NCBI RefSeq assembly: GCF_001761485.1
Contig: NC_090772.1
Coordinates: 434,001-498,000 of the forward strand
Direction: 5' to 3'
Length of the DNA stretch: 64,000 nucleotides
From: Yarrowia lipolytica
Lineage: Eukaryota > Ascomycota > Dipodascomycetes > Dipodascales
This document shows, piece after piece, positions 19,155 through 29,826 of this stretch (position 1 is its first letter; every line of letters begins with the position of its first letter). Position numbers and translations under genes: made by a program. The notes beneath the pieces were generated by a model. The model made no database searches and had not been told where the DNA came from. It worked only from the letters and a program-made list of their open reading frames with translations.

Positions 19155-20898
19155 TGTGTGGCTTGTGTCTTGTGTTTTGTGGGATTCTGAACGTATGGGG
19201 TGTGTGTGTTGGATTCTGTGTATGTGTTTATGGTTGCTTTGTGAGAGCTGTTTAATGGTATAGCTTGTCTGTCGTATTTCAAGTGTCGTCACGCGTCGAT
19301 GGGCCTCCTATCGTGCTTGTATCGTCAGTGTAGCTCCACAATCACTGTTGCTGGTCCTCAGTGTCGTTGCAGAGTGGGTGAATTTATCGACGTCAAAGTT
19401 AAGTTAAAACTCAAGTCGCTGGAGGATGAGGTTGGGTGAGGATTGTTGGGGGATGATGAGATCGATTTGGTACGGAAATAGTGCCACTTTTGTACTTTAA
19501 TGTGGGCACGAGAAATCTATTGGTGGCTTCAGATTTACAATCGGAGTACTTTTGGGACCTTTTTGAGACATTTTATGCCATCCCCAGCAAACTCCCAAAT
19601 GAGGCAAATAGGATTATGTCATCAGGAATGGGATGTACTGTACTTGAAGGGGAACAGCACACGAAAAGGAGTCGGAATGAGAGGGTCTCAGTGGGCGAAT
19701 AAAGAGGTGATTCTTACAAATAACACACCTGATACCTGTAAAAAGTACTTGTAGTCGTAAAAGTGCAACTTTTAACACAGGTACAACAACAGTAATACAA
19801 ATTTGTTCAATTAAGTCACACTTAGTTCTGGATGAACATACTCGACATTGCAGAAAATATGCCAACTAAATCAGGAAAATAGTTGAAATTACTTGTAGCA
19901 TTTGTTGAATTAAAATAAATAGATGTATGCATGACGTCCAGCTGGGCCTGCCCCCAAGGAGCTCAATTACACCCTGAGGAAGCCGCTTCGACAGGAGACA
20001 AACAAGTGATGAGTTCGAGCTTCTTTCTTCGACATGACAATGTTACACCCTGTACACAAGAAGCGTTTCTCACGATCCTCATTCCAGTAGTTGGTGGGCT
20101 GTGTGGTTGGAGTCATGGTGAGCCGTAAGTACGATATCGTAACTGGACTAATAGACAATTAGTTGGCCTGTAGGGTGGAGATGAAAGAGTGATGTGAAGT
20201 TGAAAGGGGATGGATGGGTATAAAAACACATACCACGCACTCAAATACCCCCCTTGGGTGACGTCTCAGCTGTATTCCTCTTTTCTACAATATTAATGAT
20301 GCACGTCTGTATGATCAGCCCCAAGAGGGAGGACAGGGCAGGTCACGTGACTCGAATTGTTGATATGTATGGGTACATTATAAAGGAGATGAACCAAGGG
20401 TAACGGTACAAATACAAGCACACATTAGTTCCGTAATTGAATCTCTCTCGTTCTTTGATTGGCAGTTGGCTTGAATGCCAGGTACCAGCCCATACCAACT
20501 GTAGACAACATTGAAGGCGGTATGAGACGGTCTACGGAGATTTTCTAGTGTTTCTGAGACTGATGGTAGTGGTATAACCATGGTGAACAGGGGTCTTTCG
20601 AGTCGATCAGTAATGTACGGATCCAGAGATTTACTTGTGACTGGAGTTACGGAACGAGCATAGTGCGTGACCGACTGGATGAGTGGAAATTGGATGACAG
20701 CAAAAGTTGGAGCTACAGTATACAAAATCCAAGAGTGGTCATTATTCATTCAATATACATATGGTGTGATAACACCCATTACTTAACTAGTTGTAGCAGA
20801 CGAAGGAGAAGTCATAGTATAGTACAGGTTCTCCTGCAAAATCCAGCTACTTCTTCATCATTAATCGCTTCACCACTAGTCTCTGGCAAGTAATTTGC
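19155..20898. other. intergenic, SNF4 promoter to HSP20
   Basis: 1.7 kb with the SNF4 promoter on the left. A CACGTG box lies at 20344. TATA-like sites on the plus strand near 20219 and 20375 precede only very short ORFs (one of 35 codons at 20296). A possible 49-codon Cys/His ORF lies on the minus strand and is listed separately. Confidence 0.45.
19967..20116 (-). CDS. possible 49-residue Cys/His protein
   Basis: A short ORF on the minus strand starts at an ATG in good context (CTCACCATG) after a pyrimidine-rich, leader-like stretch. The peptide contains LCTGCNIVMSKKEARTHH followed by a third Cys, which could bind zinc (C-x2-C...H-H...C). I do not recognise it, and an ORF this short can arise by chance. 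It could also be the fragment of an older zinc-finger gene. Confidence 0.25.
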   Translation of the reverse strand: MTPTTQPTNYWNEDREKRFLCTGCNIVMSKKEARTHHLFVSCRSGFLRV

Positions 20899-21348
20899 TT
20901 AGCAGCACTCCACCTTAATCCGTCTGACCTCTCTCTCTTTACCCTCCACCTTTTTGAGACTAATCTCCAAAACACCATTAGTCAGCTTGGCAGAGATGTT
21001 GTCTTCCTCAACAACAGTGCCCTTGGGGAACTTGATCTGTCGTTCGAAGGCGCCGCTTCGTCGCTCGTTGATTCTGAGATTCTCGTTCATGTCCTCGTAG
21101 GGGTTTCGGAACACTCCCTTGACGGTAATGAGTCTCAGATCAGCATCAGTCTCAACCTCCAAATCGTCGGGAAACACTCCGGGAAGAGAAAGATGAATCA
21201 GGTACTGCTTTTCGTTGTCGTACAAATCCATGGGAGGGGCAAAGGGAGCTCCGGTGGGCTTAGCATCCTGAGTCAGACTGTTGTCATGAGATCTCAGGTG
21301 AGGAAGGTAGGGTCTCTCTGCGAAAAAGTTGTCGAGTCTGCCGTGCAT
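20899..21348 (-). CDS. small heat-shock protein (HSP20), copy A
   Basis: 149 residues with an alpha-crystallin domain from about residue 38 to the end. Landmarks are APPMDLYDNEKQYLIHLSLP, then the GVFPDDLEVE strand and INERRSGAFERQIKFP. LTNGVLEISLKK is the conserved beta8-9 block (family A-x-x-x-n-GvL). Such proteins form cytosolic oligomers that hold unfolding proteins until Hsp70/Hsp104 act. A second HSP20 gene lies 1.7 kb away in divergent orientation, and the two share about the same layout, so they are probably ancient duplicates. The protein ends in ECC, an odd Cys-rich tail. The ATG at 21348 is the first in frame. Confidence 0.9.
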   Translation of the reverse strand: MHGRLDNFFAERPYLPHLRSHDNSLTQDAKPTGAPFAPPMDLYDNEKQYLIHLSLPGVFPDDLEVETDADLRLITVKGVFRNPYEDMNENLRINERRSGAFERQIKFPKGTVVEEDNISAKLTNGVLEISLKKVEGKEREVRRIKVECC

Positions 21349-21424
21349 TTTTGGTATGGTTGTTGTTGTGGTTGCGTTTGTGTCTGAAGACGTTTTCTGG
21401 CTCCCTCAGCGGATTCCACAGCCA

Positions 21425-21432
21425 TATTTATA
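21425..21432 (-). promoter_or_regulatory. TATA box of HSP20 copy A
   Basis: On the minus strand TATAAATA lies about 80 bases upstream of the start codon, as expected for an inducible TATA-type promoter. Confidence 0.5.
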
Positions 21433-21670
21433 CCATACCCAGTGATGTCTGGTAACAAAGCCCAGTAACGTTTAACTCCGGCCCGAGGGTCGGAGATCTT
21501 GACAGACGTTACAATACGCAATTTTGGAGCCAAACATAAAATGACAACAGCAATCGAATCACATGATCATGGGGAGATCGAATTAGTGAACCAATTAGAT
21601 ATCAGACTATATTTACCCTCTGTTATGGTGACGTTTCTGTTCTCTACGAGTCCCAGCTCCCTGCAGTATC

Positions 21671-21678
21671 TTCTAGAA
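21671..21678. promoter_or_regulatory. candidate heat-shock element
   Basis: TTCTAGAA, followed by a further GAA, is the inverted nTTCnnGAAn core bound by Hsf1. It is about 240 bases upstream of the copy A TATA box. Confidence 0.35.
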
Positions 21679-22912
21679 GACGAAACTTTAAAGTACATAT
21701 CTTGGAATGGAAGAGCGTGTTTGGAGCCCAAAAAGAGGGGAAAAAACTCACATTTTTTATAAAAAAATGCACCCATATTTTCACTGGTTTTGATTATTCA
21801 CTCAGATTTTCTCCACATCAACTAAATTACCCCGAATTGAACCCTCAACATTTTCCACCCAATCCTCGTATGCACAGCCATGCGTATGTGGGCTGATAAT
21901 GTACAAGGTTCAGGCAGAAGTGTGATACACAAACAACGCCTGATCTGAAGCCTCGGAATGTTGGAGATTATTGCCGTCAATGAAAGTAGGGCGTCAGAAG
22001 AGCAGTTTGGTGTATTGAGATCATGTCAAGTTTGTAACGGGGAGTTACAGTCAAATGCTGTTTGTCCACCCTTGTCGACTTTAAACTACAGATACTCTCA
22101 ACGCTCAATTGGCATATTGCTTTTACCATTGTTCAACGGTCAAAAGCACTTCTGTGGTTGACTTGTTGAGCAAGAAGCATGAGATACCGGAGCAATCACG
22201 TGATCCCATGACCTCCTCCCCAGCCTCGAACCCAGCCCCGATGTCTCTCTGCTTTCCTCCGCACGTGGAGATATCACCCCATAACTTTATTGTGGTCTGA
22301 GATTTAGGTTGGTGGGTTGAGGTCAGAAGTGTGGGTCATGGAGGGAGTAAGGTAGGAGATGGAGAGAAATGGAGGCTGTATCTGTGTTATTCACGTGATT
22401 ACGATCAATATGATATGAATAATTGTCAGATTTGATGGCGCAGACGTGTTTTGTCCTGTTCATTAGAGTTCATACTAATGTTCCAGAAGGATTTTGTGCA
22501 TTCGACCGTTGGCTGTAAAACCGCCAATTGTGGTGGTGTTGACGCGATATTCGGGATATTAATAAGGAACTGTAGGATATTATTGCTTGTCGAATCTGGG
22601 CTCCATTCTATCACTGTACCATCTACCATGGCCTTCTTCAGACAAGCATCCAAACAGCTTTCGGTTAAACTTCAGCTAAACTAGTTGATCTGGGGAAATA
22701 TTTCTTTTGGGCAAAGGTGGCAAGGCTCCACGTGACAGCTGGGGTCTTGTGGAGACTCATTTGTATTTCTACATCTGACGATCGACTCTGTGGAGTGATT
22801 TCTTCTTCTGTAACGTGCTGTCTGCCAAGCCGCCAAGTGCAGGTCATGATGCTGATAGATCGGATGAACGCTTAATTTAATCCACGGATGTTTCACAACT
22901 TTGCGAGGGAGG

Positions 22913-22920
22913 TATAAAGG
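22913..22920 (+). promoter_or_regulatory. TATA box of HSP20 copy B
   Basis: TATAAAGG lies about 140 bases upstream of the ATG and is followed by an A/C-rich leader typical of highly expressed genes here. Confidence 0.5.
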
Positions 22921-23058
22921 GTGCGGAAGGGGACTAGAAATGTCATTATCCAAGCAATTTGATCAGCGAATAAGTCCAATCTACAACCTGCAAAGTCGAT
23001 TTATCTACACAAGTGCGACACCATCCACACAACCAACGAAACACAGCCTACAATCACC

Positions 23059-23538
23059 ATGCGACACATTATCGACTACATCGACCATCCATTCCGAGGA
23101 GTTGGAGACTTGACAATGTCGTCTCCATTCCTGGACAACTCGCTCACCCGGTCTCCCACATCGTCTCAGGCCCCTCAGCTGCCCTCCTCCTTCAAGTTTG
23201 TGCCCCAAATGGATCTGTACAACAAACCCGATCGCATTCGAGTCTCCATGTCGCTTCCAGGCGTCAAGATGGATGACATTGTGGTGGAGTTCGAAGATGA
23301 AGCCAGAGTCTTGTCTGTCAGTGGCGAGACATGTTCAGAGACCGATAAGGACAGTCTGGGACTGGTTATCAACGAGCGACAGTGTGGAGAATTCGAAAGA
23401 CGAATCAGAATCCCCCAGGGAGAAAACATCGATCCAGACCACATCACAGCCAAGCTGACCAACGGCGTTCTGGAGGTAGTCATCCCCAAGATCGAGGGTA
23501 AGCCTGAACCCAAGAAGGTGAACGTTGATAAGGAGTAG
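23059..23538 (+). CDS. small heat-shock protein (HSP20), copy B
   Basis: 159 residues. The alpha-crystallin domain runs from about residue 50: VPQMDLYNKPDRIRVSMSLP, GVKMDDIVVEFED, INERQCGEFERRIRIP and AKLTNGVLEVVIPKIEG. The last block is the hallmark GvL strand. A short N-terminal arm (residues 1-48) holds hydrophobic and Ser/Pro residues, as in yeast Hsp26/Hsp42-type chaperones, but the length fits a compact 18-kDa form. It is divergent from copy A and differs from it in the arm and tail. Its 3' end lies just 239 bases before the LINE ORF1 start. The ATG at 23059 follows ATCACC, a good context. Confidence 0.9.
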   Translation: MRHIIDYIDHPFRGVGDLTMSSPFLDNSLTRSPTSSQAPQLPSSFKFVPQMDLYNKPDRIRVSMSLPGVKMDDIVVEFEDEARVLSVSGETCSETDKDSLGLVINERQCGEFERRIRIPQGENIDPDHITAKLTNGVLEVVIPKIEGKPEPKKVNVDKE

Positions 23539-23776
23539 GGGAGTAACGAAGAAGAAATGTATTATTATTACCAGGTGAAATAGAAAGAATAGATTTATGA
23601 CGGTTTTGCATATGAGACATGGCTGCTCGGACAGATAGAGTCTTCATGGGGGTTATCCAGTATAATTAAGTAATCTAGTTGAGTCATTTTGTTAGAACTT
23701 GCTTACAAAATTGGGAGACTATCTATATCGAAAGACATCTTATATTAATCGAGCGCGACCAGAAAAAACGTTCACC

Positions 23777-25921
23777 ATGGAAACAGCGCAAGCCCAAGCT
23801 TCGGCGGGTAACTCCTTGGGCGCTCCGAACCCCCCACCTCCTGATTTATCGCGAGGTGATGGAGCCACCTCAACCGAAACCCCCAACCAAACCGACATTG
23901 AAAAAATCCAAAAAAACGACAAAAACGATGAAAACAACAAAAAAAACGACAAAAACGACAAAAACGACAAAAAAAACGACAACAATATCACCCTCAACGC
24001 CTGGAAGAGCAAGGCCGAAGTCAAGGCTCTCCTGACATCGAACCCCTCCACACTCAAATTCAACCTCAACAAGGAGCGAATTTCGGAGCCCCTTGCGGCG
24101 CCGAATGGTAGGCATACCTCCGGCCGTTTCAACGTGTCCTATGTAGCCAGCAAGGAAAACTTCTTCCGAAGAGCTCTTGACCGCTCCGCCACCCCTGATT
24201 GGAATCTTCCTATCTCCATGTTCCTCGAGCACCTCGATAACGCCGCTGAAGTCGACGAGAAGGACACCATCAGTGTCCTCGAGGGCGTCATCGAAAAGTT
24301 CGACGAGATCAAGGGTCAGGTTGGTCTGGCGGAGTTTGACCTGTCCAGGCACAACCTAGACATCGTCCCCCACCTGATCGACCAGATTAACTTAGAACAG
24401 GACCCTGAAGACTGCTACCAAGTGGGAAATGGTTGGCACTACCTGACGTCGGACGCCCTCACTGACCCCCACGAACAACGAATGGCTGTCATTCTGGAGA
24501 CAGTTAGTCTCATTGTTGAGGCCAATACTCAAGATTATCGCATCATGAGGAAGGGCTCGGCTAACCCTGCTGGACGAAGAGTACTTTACTACTTCAACCT
24601 ACCCTCGTACATGAAGATGGAGCGTCAGACGGAGGATGCTTTCAAGATCCACCTCAACGCTATTCTCAACCAGTTCGACGTAGACATTGATCAGGCCATT
24701 CCAGGTTCCTCCCTCTTGAGTGGCACCCTTCTGATGACCTCTGCCAACCATCAGAACATCTCGGGTCCTGTGATCGCAGTTCGTGCTCTCCTAGGCTCCA
24801 CCCTGCCCCAGACCATCCCCGACTTCTTCGTCAACCTGGATCCCACCAAGGCTAGGCTTACCGGCTCAAAGTTGATCAAGATGCACTTCGCCAACGGCGA
24901 TAACATCTGTGTTAAGTGCAAGAGCACTAAGCACATCCGGGAGGCCTGCCCCGAGAAAGACATGGTCACTCCCAAGATCTTCCGCACCCGCGCTCACCAG
25001 GGTACCCTCCCACAGAGAGGTAAAGCCCTTGCTTCCATCCATGCCCCATCCACCGTGGAGCCCCCGGTCCAAACTCGCAAGTTCCACCACACGCCTGCTA
25101 CTCACCAGTGGGAGACCGTCGGCACTAAGTCCCCTAGACATAGACGGACTCGAGACACGTCCCCCCAACCCACCGGTCAGAAGCCCCTCCGATCTTACTA
25201 CAACTTTGAAGTCTTGAGCGACAAAACCGGAGAGGACACACCCGAAGAGACCGAGCAAACTAACCAGCTGCCCTCTACGAACCAGCAGCATGGAACTCAG
25301 AATCTACCCATCAACATCCCCGCCTCCGAGGAAGACACAGTTCCCGACGACCAGGAAACGGAACAGGCTGACGTATCCATGAACGGCTTTGACACCCAGC
25401 CTGACGCACTTGCTCACCCTGAAGTAGCCCCTGATGTCACCCAGTTTCTTCCCCCCGCTACCCCGCTTAACACCGAGGCCACCAACAACGGCCTTCCCCA
25501 CGACCACACCAGTCCCAACACGACCAACCAAACACAACCCCCCCCCGGAAGTATCCACGAGGGCCGACCCCGAGGAGGGCACACCACCTCCAGTTTCTCT
25601 GGCGAGCCCTCTCACACCACGCTCGGCAAGAAGCACATTGCGGTCTTCCAGACCGCCTCGAGCGAGGTTCCGGTGCAAATCCTGAACCCGGACAGGTCGG
25701 AGAACAGACTCTGCTGGCTGCCTTCTCAGGAGGTAGCAAAGTTCATTGACGGGAGGTGCCCGACATTCCTGTCTACATGCCACTTCAAAGTTTTCCACGA
25801 CGGTGCGACACTCAGCTCGGTAGACGAGATTGTAGAACCCCCGAACAGTCCCCCGAACCCCCCTAGGGTGACCACTCTCCATGAGGTGGACACAATGCTC
25901 CGACCGGGGCAGAACCAGTAA
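23777..25921 (+). CDS. LINE ORF1 protein
   Basis: 714 residues starting at ATG in TTCACCATGG (the frame is open to a TTG further up). Residues 35-75 are a Lys/Asn/Asp low-complexity run (KNDKNDENNKK type). A central region of about 250 residues is probably structured. Near residue 377 a CCHC zinc knuckle reads CVKCKSTKHIREAC. The rest is Pro/Thr-rich. ORF1 proteins of this class bind the element RNA and form the retrotransposition particle. The stop TAA is followed 2 bases later by the ATG of ORF2 in another frame, so ORF2 is probably reached by reinitiation. Confidence 0.9.
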   Translation: METAQAQASAGNSLGAPNPPPPDLSRGDGATSTETPNQTDIEKIQKNDKNDENNKKNDKNDKNDKKNDNNITLNAWKSKAEVKALLTSNPSTLKFNLNKERISEPLAAPNGRHTSGRFNVSYVASKENFFRRALDRSATPDWNLPISMFLEHLDNAAEVDEKDTISVLEGVIEKFDEIKGQVGLAEFDLSRHNLDIVPHLIDQINLEQDPEDCYQVGNGWHYLTSDALTDPHEQRMAVILETVSLIVEANTQDYRIMRKGSANPAGRRVLYYFNLPSYMKMERQTEDAFKIHLNAILNQFDVDIDQAIPGSSLLSGTLLMTSANHQNISGPVIAVRALLGSTLPQTIPDFFVNLDPTKARLTGSKLIKMHFANGDNICVKCKSTKHIREACPEKDMVTPKIFRTRAHQGTLPQRGKALASIHAPSTVEPPVQTRKFHHTPATHQWETVGTKSPRHRRTRDTSPQPTGQKPLRSYYNFEVLSDKTGEDTPEETEQTNQLPSTNQQHGTQNLPINIPASEEDTVPDDQETEQADVSMNGFDTQPDALAHPEVAPDVTQFLPPATPLNTEATNNGLPHDHTSPNTTNQTQPPPGSIHEGRPRGGHTTSSFSGEPSHTTLGKKHIAVFQTASSEVPVQILNPDRSENRLCWLPSQEVAKFIDGRCPTFLSTCHFKVFHDGATLSSVDEIVEPPNSPPNPPRVTTLHEVDTMLRPGQNQ

Positions 25922-25923
25922 GC

Positions 25924-28900
25924 ATGTCTTTCACCTCTACTACCACCCCTTCTAAAGCCCCATGTAAGAGCACCCAGGCCAAAATGAAATCTCCGAATGT
26001 TAAAGTCATCACGGCTAACATCGGCGGTTTTAAGATGGCGGAAGCGCTTAACCGATTACCCGACACCATTGTAAACATTATTCGAACTACTCACTACCCC
26101 GATCTCGTCCTTCTTCAAGAGACGAACTGGGTGGACTCCTCCCTACAAACCGCTCAACAAATCATTTCAAACTCGCCCTACCCGGGGGGCAGACACTACA
26201 CCCTCCTCGGCTCCACAGCTGGTGTTTCTAATAGAAGCGTCGGCGTGGGGCTAGTCTATTCCGACAACGTCACCATCACAAACTTTACAACAGTTTTTGA
26301 ATACTTCCCAGCCCTAGACAACAGACTGTGTTTGGCCGACGTGCACATCAAAGGCACCGACAGACACCTATCGCTGATCAACGTATACGCACCAAACGAG
26401 CAGGGAGCCTCCCCCTTCACTAACCGGCAGTTCTACCAGTCACTAGACGACTATCTACGCCTCCATCCCTGCCAATACCCCCTGATAGCGGCAGGCGATT
26501 GGAACGCGGTCGCCTCCAACGACGGCAGGATTGGCGAAAAAGTGACGACTCACCTTAAGGACTTCTTAGCTAACTGGGACTTACTAGACACCTACACTCT
26601 AATCAGCAAACACAGAAAAGGCCTCTACACTCACACCAACAACAGCCGCGGAGCTGGCAGGCGCCTGGATCAGCTGCACATCTCTTCGACACTCTCACAG
26701 TGGATCAAATCCACACAACTGGTAACCAACAAGCAGGGTCACAACATCACGAAGTCCTCTCACCACGCGGTCCAATTCGTCTTTAACTTTGGCAACCTCA
26801 CCCAGCGACAAGACAGAGGCCCAGGCACCTGGAGGATGCCCTGGTGGGTTTTTGATACAGAGTACATTGCTTGGCTCAAGTTCCACGTCAAATCCATTCT
26901 GAAGCGATATGGTCCTTTGAAGCCCAGCCTGAAGCTGCAATGCCTGAAAGAAAACATTAAGGTCACCATCCAACAGGAAGCCAAAAACCGCGCACTTCGA
27001 GATTCCAACCACCCAGACAACAGACGCCGCGAGGCCCTCATGGCAACAGCCTCAGACTGGCAAGCCTACCCAGCTAACGAGCCATACCCGATGCTCCATG
27101 CTCGGGTCGAACAATCCAAGCAACAGATGGAGATCCACTCCCTACGGAACCACCAAGGCCGAGTGAAGACCGACACCTCCTCTCTCTGCGACATCTCAGC
27201 TCGATACTTTGACAACATCTTCGACAGAGCTGCCGATATCAACGACACCGACGACAGCGCCTTTTTAGACCTCTTCCCCGAAGAAACCCGGAGGGTGAAT
27301 ACAGCTAACCCAAGCCTGGACTCGTCTTTTACCAAGGAGGAGATCTTCGATACCATCAAGGCGTCTACGCACAACAGCGCGCCAGGGCCAGACGGCATCC
27401 CGTACAGGTTCTACCGCGACTGCTGGGATGAGCTGGGGGACTTGATGACGGACGTCTACAACGAAGCTGGAGCCGACTCGCCCATCAGCACCGAACGCAA
27501 CACCGCTATCATCAAACTACTGTACAAGTCGGGAGATCAGGCCGACATCTCCAACTACAGGCCTATTTCTTTGATCAACACAGAGGTGAAGATCTACACA
27601 CAGCTCATTAACAAAGCCATCCAGAACATTCTTCCGGACAGCATTCACGGCGCCCAAAACGGTTTCGTACCGGGTCGACACATCACTAACAATCTCGACA
27701 CCATGGATCATTTTTGCAACGCCTACTCCCAGCTGAACATGGGTTGGGTCGTAGGATCACTGGACTTCCGGAAAGCCTACGACACTATCAGCCAGAGTTG
27801 GGTGATAAAGACGCTTCGAAATGTGGGTGTCTCGGAACTGATGATCAACCGTATCCTAGCTGTACAACAGAACGCAGTAACGAGAATCAACATCAGAGGT
27901 GTCCTATCTCGCCCAGTCCGCATCAAGATCGGAGTGAGACAAGGATGCCCTCTCTCTCCAACCCTCTTCATCATCGCAGTAGACGCACTTGTGCGTCGTC
28001 TGGACCGAGAGATGTTTGGACTGGCCCCAGGCCTGCCACTATCCCACCACCACACCACTGGGCACAGGCCGCCACAACCCCCTACTCACCCGGAGGCAGT
28101 GGCAGCTGGACACATGAAGGTGTCGGCTTTCGCGGACGACATAGCGGTGTTCCTCAACAACATCCAGGACGTGGCCACGGTTGGTAGAGTGCTCTGCCTC
28201 TTCCAACGGGTCTCAGGCCTCACACTAAACCCGTCAAAGACGGTGCTTCAGAAGATCGGCCCCCCCGATTGTTTTGTTCCACTAACCTTTATTGACGCAG
28301 AATGGCAGCGAACAATTGACGCCACCTGGCCAACCGACAACAACACACGACAGGCCCCGACGCTCCGGACATCTGACAACATTTTCCGGTACCTCGGAGT
28401 ACACTTCGGAAATCGCGAAAGGTTGGACACGCACTACGCTCAGATCAAGGAGGACCTCAAGGAGTCGCTGCGACGCCTTTCACTATGGGGTCTCCCCTAT
28501 TACAGCAAGGCGTGGATGATCAACATCTACTTCTTCTCGAAACTGAATTTCCTTGGACCCTACGTCAGCCAGATCGACAACACCTTCATCCGAGAGCTGA
28601 ACGAACTAGCGTGCGACAAGATCAACAAATTATCACCCGACAAAACACGCAAAACCTTCAGCAATGGTTTCATCCAAACTCCGGTAGGCAGAGGAGGACT
28701 GAACCTGCGGGACATGGGACGTTTCATGGTGTGCCTGAAGGCCGCTCGGGCTTACAGGTTCTTCCATGGCTCATCGCCGGCCCTTTGGGACTGCACCTTC
28801 CAGTTCTACAGCAGAACTCACAGTCTCACACAGGAAAAGCCACACCAGCGCGTCGACTGCCGCTTTCCGACAGGCCAAGCTTGGGGCTACGCAGCCTCCC

Positions 28901-29826
28901 CCACCATGCGAGACGCAATCAGAGCTTCTTTCGAGCTCAACAAGCCCCTCACCGCGGAACATGCCAACCCTCGAGAAGATCACGAGCCCTCTACAACAGA
29001 CACAGTTAATCACAGAATCTGGGAACGAAACCAGGTGAACGTGAGAGCAGCAGAATCTTTCCGGGAAGCACACGTCGACATCGCAGCCGCGAGACGATAC
29101 CATCCGGTCAGAATGGTGTCCACAGCGGAAATCGACCACCTCCGGTGGAGCATGGGACCACTTACTCTAGAGAACTTCATGTTTCACAAGACCTCGTCTC
29201 CCGACTTGCCAAACTTCCCACACACACTTGCACGACCGAAGAAGTGGACTCAACGAAGCGACTACGGGGGCATCTCTGACGACATGGTCTGGCAGGAGGT
29301 AATGCATGACCTTCGAAAACACTACATCGCCGACGCCAACAAAGCACAAGTTCTTCACCTCATGCGGATATCTCGACTTCCGCTCGTGAAATGGAGATAC
29401 CCTGACGACCACGTTTTCACCAAGAAGAATCCAGGATGCGGGCTCTGTGATAAGGCCATCATTCAGGATCTGCACGAGCATATCTTCTGCAAGTGCGAAG
29501 TTCTTCTTTCCATGTTGACCAGGATGAAGATTCCGTCAGTGGACTCTCTAAAGGACTGGATCTTTACCGAGTCGAAATGTGGAGTACTCCCCTCTTTCCC
29601 AGGGCATGTGAACAGTGACGCCCCCCGGAAACATCAACAAGTCAAGACACGCAAATATCTGCGGGAATTGGCTTATGGGATCTGGAAGATGGAGAGATCC
29701 CTCCGGTACTCAGGGGACGACGCCACCCTGGGACATGTCCAACAGGGTTTGCTTCAATTCCTGAAGGAAGCCCAGATGTGTTTCTACGATGGACAACCGC
29801 CAGCACTTCACGATGAGCGAGAGTAG
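25924..29826 (+). CDS. LINE ORF2: endonuclease and reverse transcriptase
   Basis: 1300 residues, uninterrupted. The N-terminal APE-like endonuclease spans about residues 10-285: VITANIGG, LVLLQETNW, INVYAPNEQ, GDWNAVASNDGR near 190, and GRRLDQLHIS. It ends with SSHHAVQF near 278, where most relatives have S-D-H. Reverse transcriptase motifs follow: NYRPISLINTEVKIYTQLIN, QNGFVPGRHI, GSLDFRKAYDT, GVRQGCPLSPTLF, and the catalytic AFADDIAVF near 735. A C-terminal Cys/His knuckle, CGLCDKAIIQDLHEHIFC, is near 1171. The protein nicks target DNA and primes reverse transcription there. Overlaps a possible small ORF at its end. Confidence 0.95.
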   Translation: MSFTSTTTPSKAPCKSTQAKMKSPNVKVITANIGGFKMAEALNRLPDTIVNIIRTTHYPDLVLLQETNWVDSSLQTAQQIISNSPYPGGRHYTLLGSTAGVSNRSVGVGLVYSDNVTITNFTTVFEYFPALDNRLCLADVHIKGTDRHLSLINVYAPNEQGASPFTNRQFYQSLDDYLRLHPCQYPLIAAGDWNAVASNDGRIGEKVTTHLKDFLANWDLLDTYTLISKHRKGLYTHTNNSRGAGRRLDQLHISSTLSQWIKSTQLVTNKQGHNITKSSHHAVQFVFNFGNLTQRQDRGPGTWRMPWWVFDTEYIAWLKFHVKSILKRYGPLKPSLKLQCLKENIKVTIQQEAKNRALRDSNHPDNRRREALMATASDWQAYPANEPYPMLHARVEQSKQQMEIHSLRNHQGRVKTDTSSLCDISARYFDNIFDRAADINDTDDSAFLDLFPEETRRVNTANPSLDSSFTKEEIFDTIKASTHNSAPGPDGIPYRFYRDCWDELGDLMTDVYNEAGADSPISTERNTAIIKLLYKSGDQADISNYRPISLINTEVKIYTQLINKAIQNILPDSIHGAQNGFVPGRHITNNLDTMDHFCNAYSQLNMGWVVGSLDFRKAYDTISQSWVIKTLRNVGVSELMINRILAVQQNAVTRINIRGVLSRPVRIKIGVRQGCPLSPTLFIIAVDALVRRLDREMFGLAPGLPLSHHHTTGHRPPQPPTHPEAVAAGHMKVSAFADDIAVFLNNIQDVATVGRVLCLFQRVSGLTLNPSKTVLQKIGPPDCFVPLTFIDAEWQRTIDATWPTDNNTRQAPTLRTSDNIFRYLGVHFGNRERLDTHYAQIKEDLKESLRRLSLWGLPYYSKAWMINIYFFSKLNFLGPYVSQIDNTFIRELNELACDKINKLSPDKTRKTFSNGFIQTPVGRGGLNLRDMGRFMVCLKAARAYRFFHGSSPALWDCTFQFYSRTHSLTQEKPHQRVDCRFPTGQAWGYAASPTMRDAIRASFELNKPLTAEHANPREDHEPSTTDTVNHRIWERNQVNVRAAESFREAHVDIAAARRYHPVRMVSTAEIDHLRWSMGPLTLENFMFHKTSSPDLPNFPHTLARPKKWTQRSDYGGISDDMVWQEVMHDLRKHYIADANKAQVLHLMRISRLPLVKWRYPDDHVFTKKNPGCGLCDKAIIQDLHEHIFCKCEVLLSMLTRMKIPSVDSLKDWIFTESKCGVLPSFPGHVNSDAPRKHQQVKTRKYLRELAYGIWKMERSLRYSGDDATLGHVQQGLLQFLKEAQMCFYDGQPPALHDERE

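Larger units (their letters stand above)
21349..23058. other. shared divergent promoter of two HSP20 genes
   Basis: 1.7 kb without a gene. Contains TTCnnGAA cores at 21671 and 22481 (TTCCAGAA), CACGTG boxes at 22197 and 22392, and one TATA box at each end. Long for a shared promoter in this window. Confidence 0.5.
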
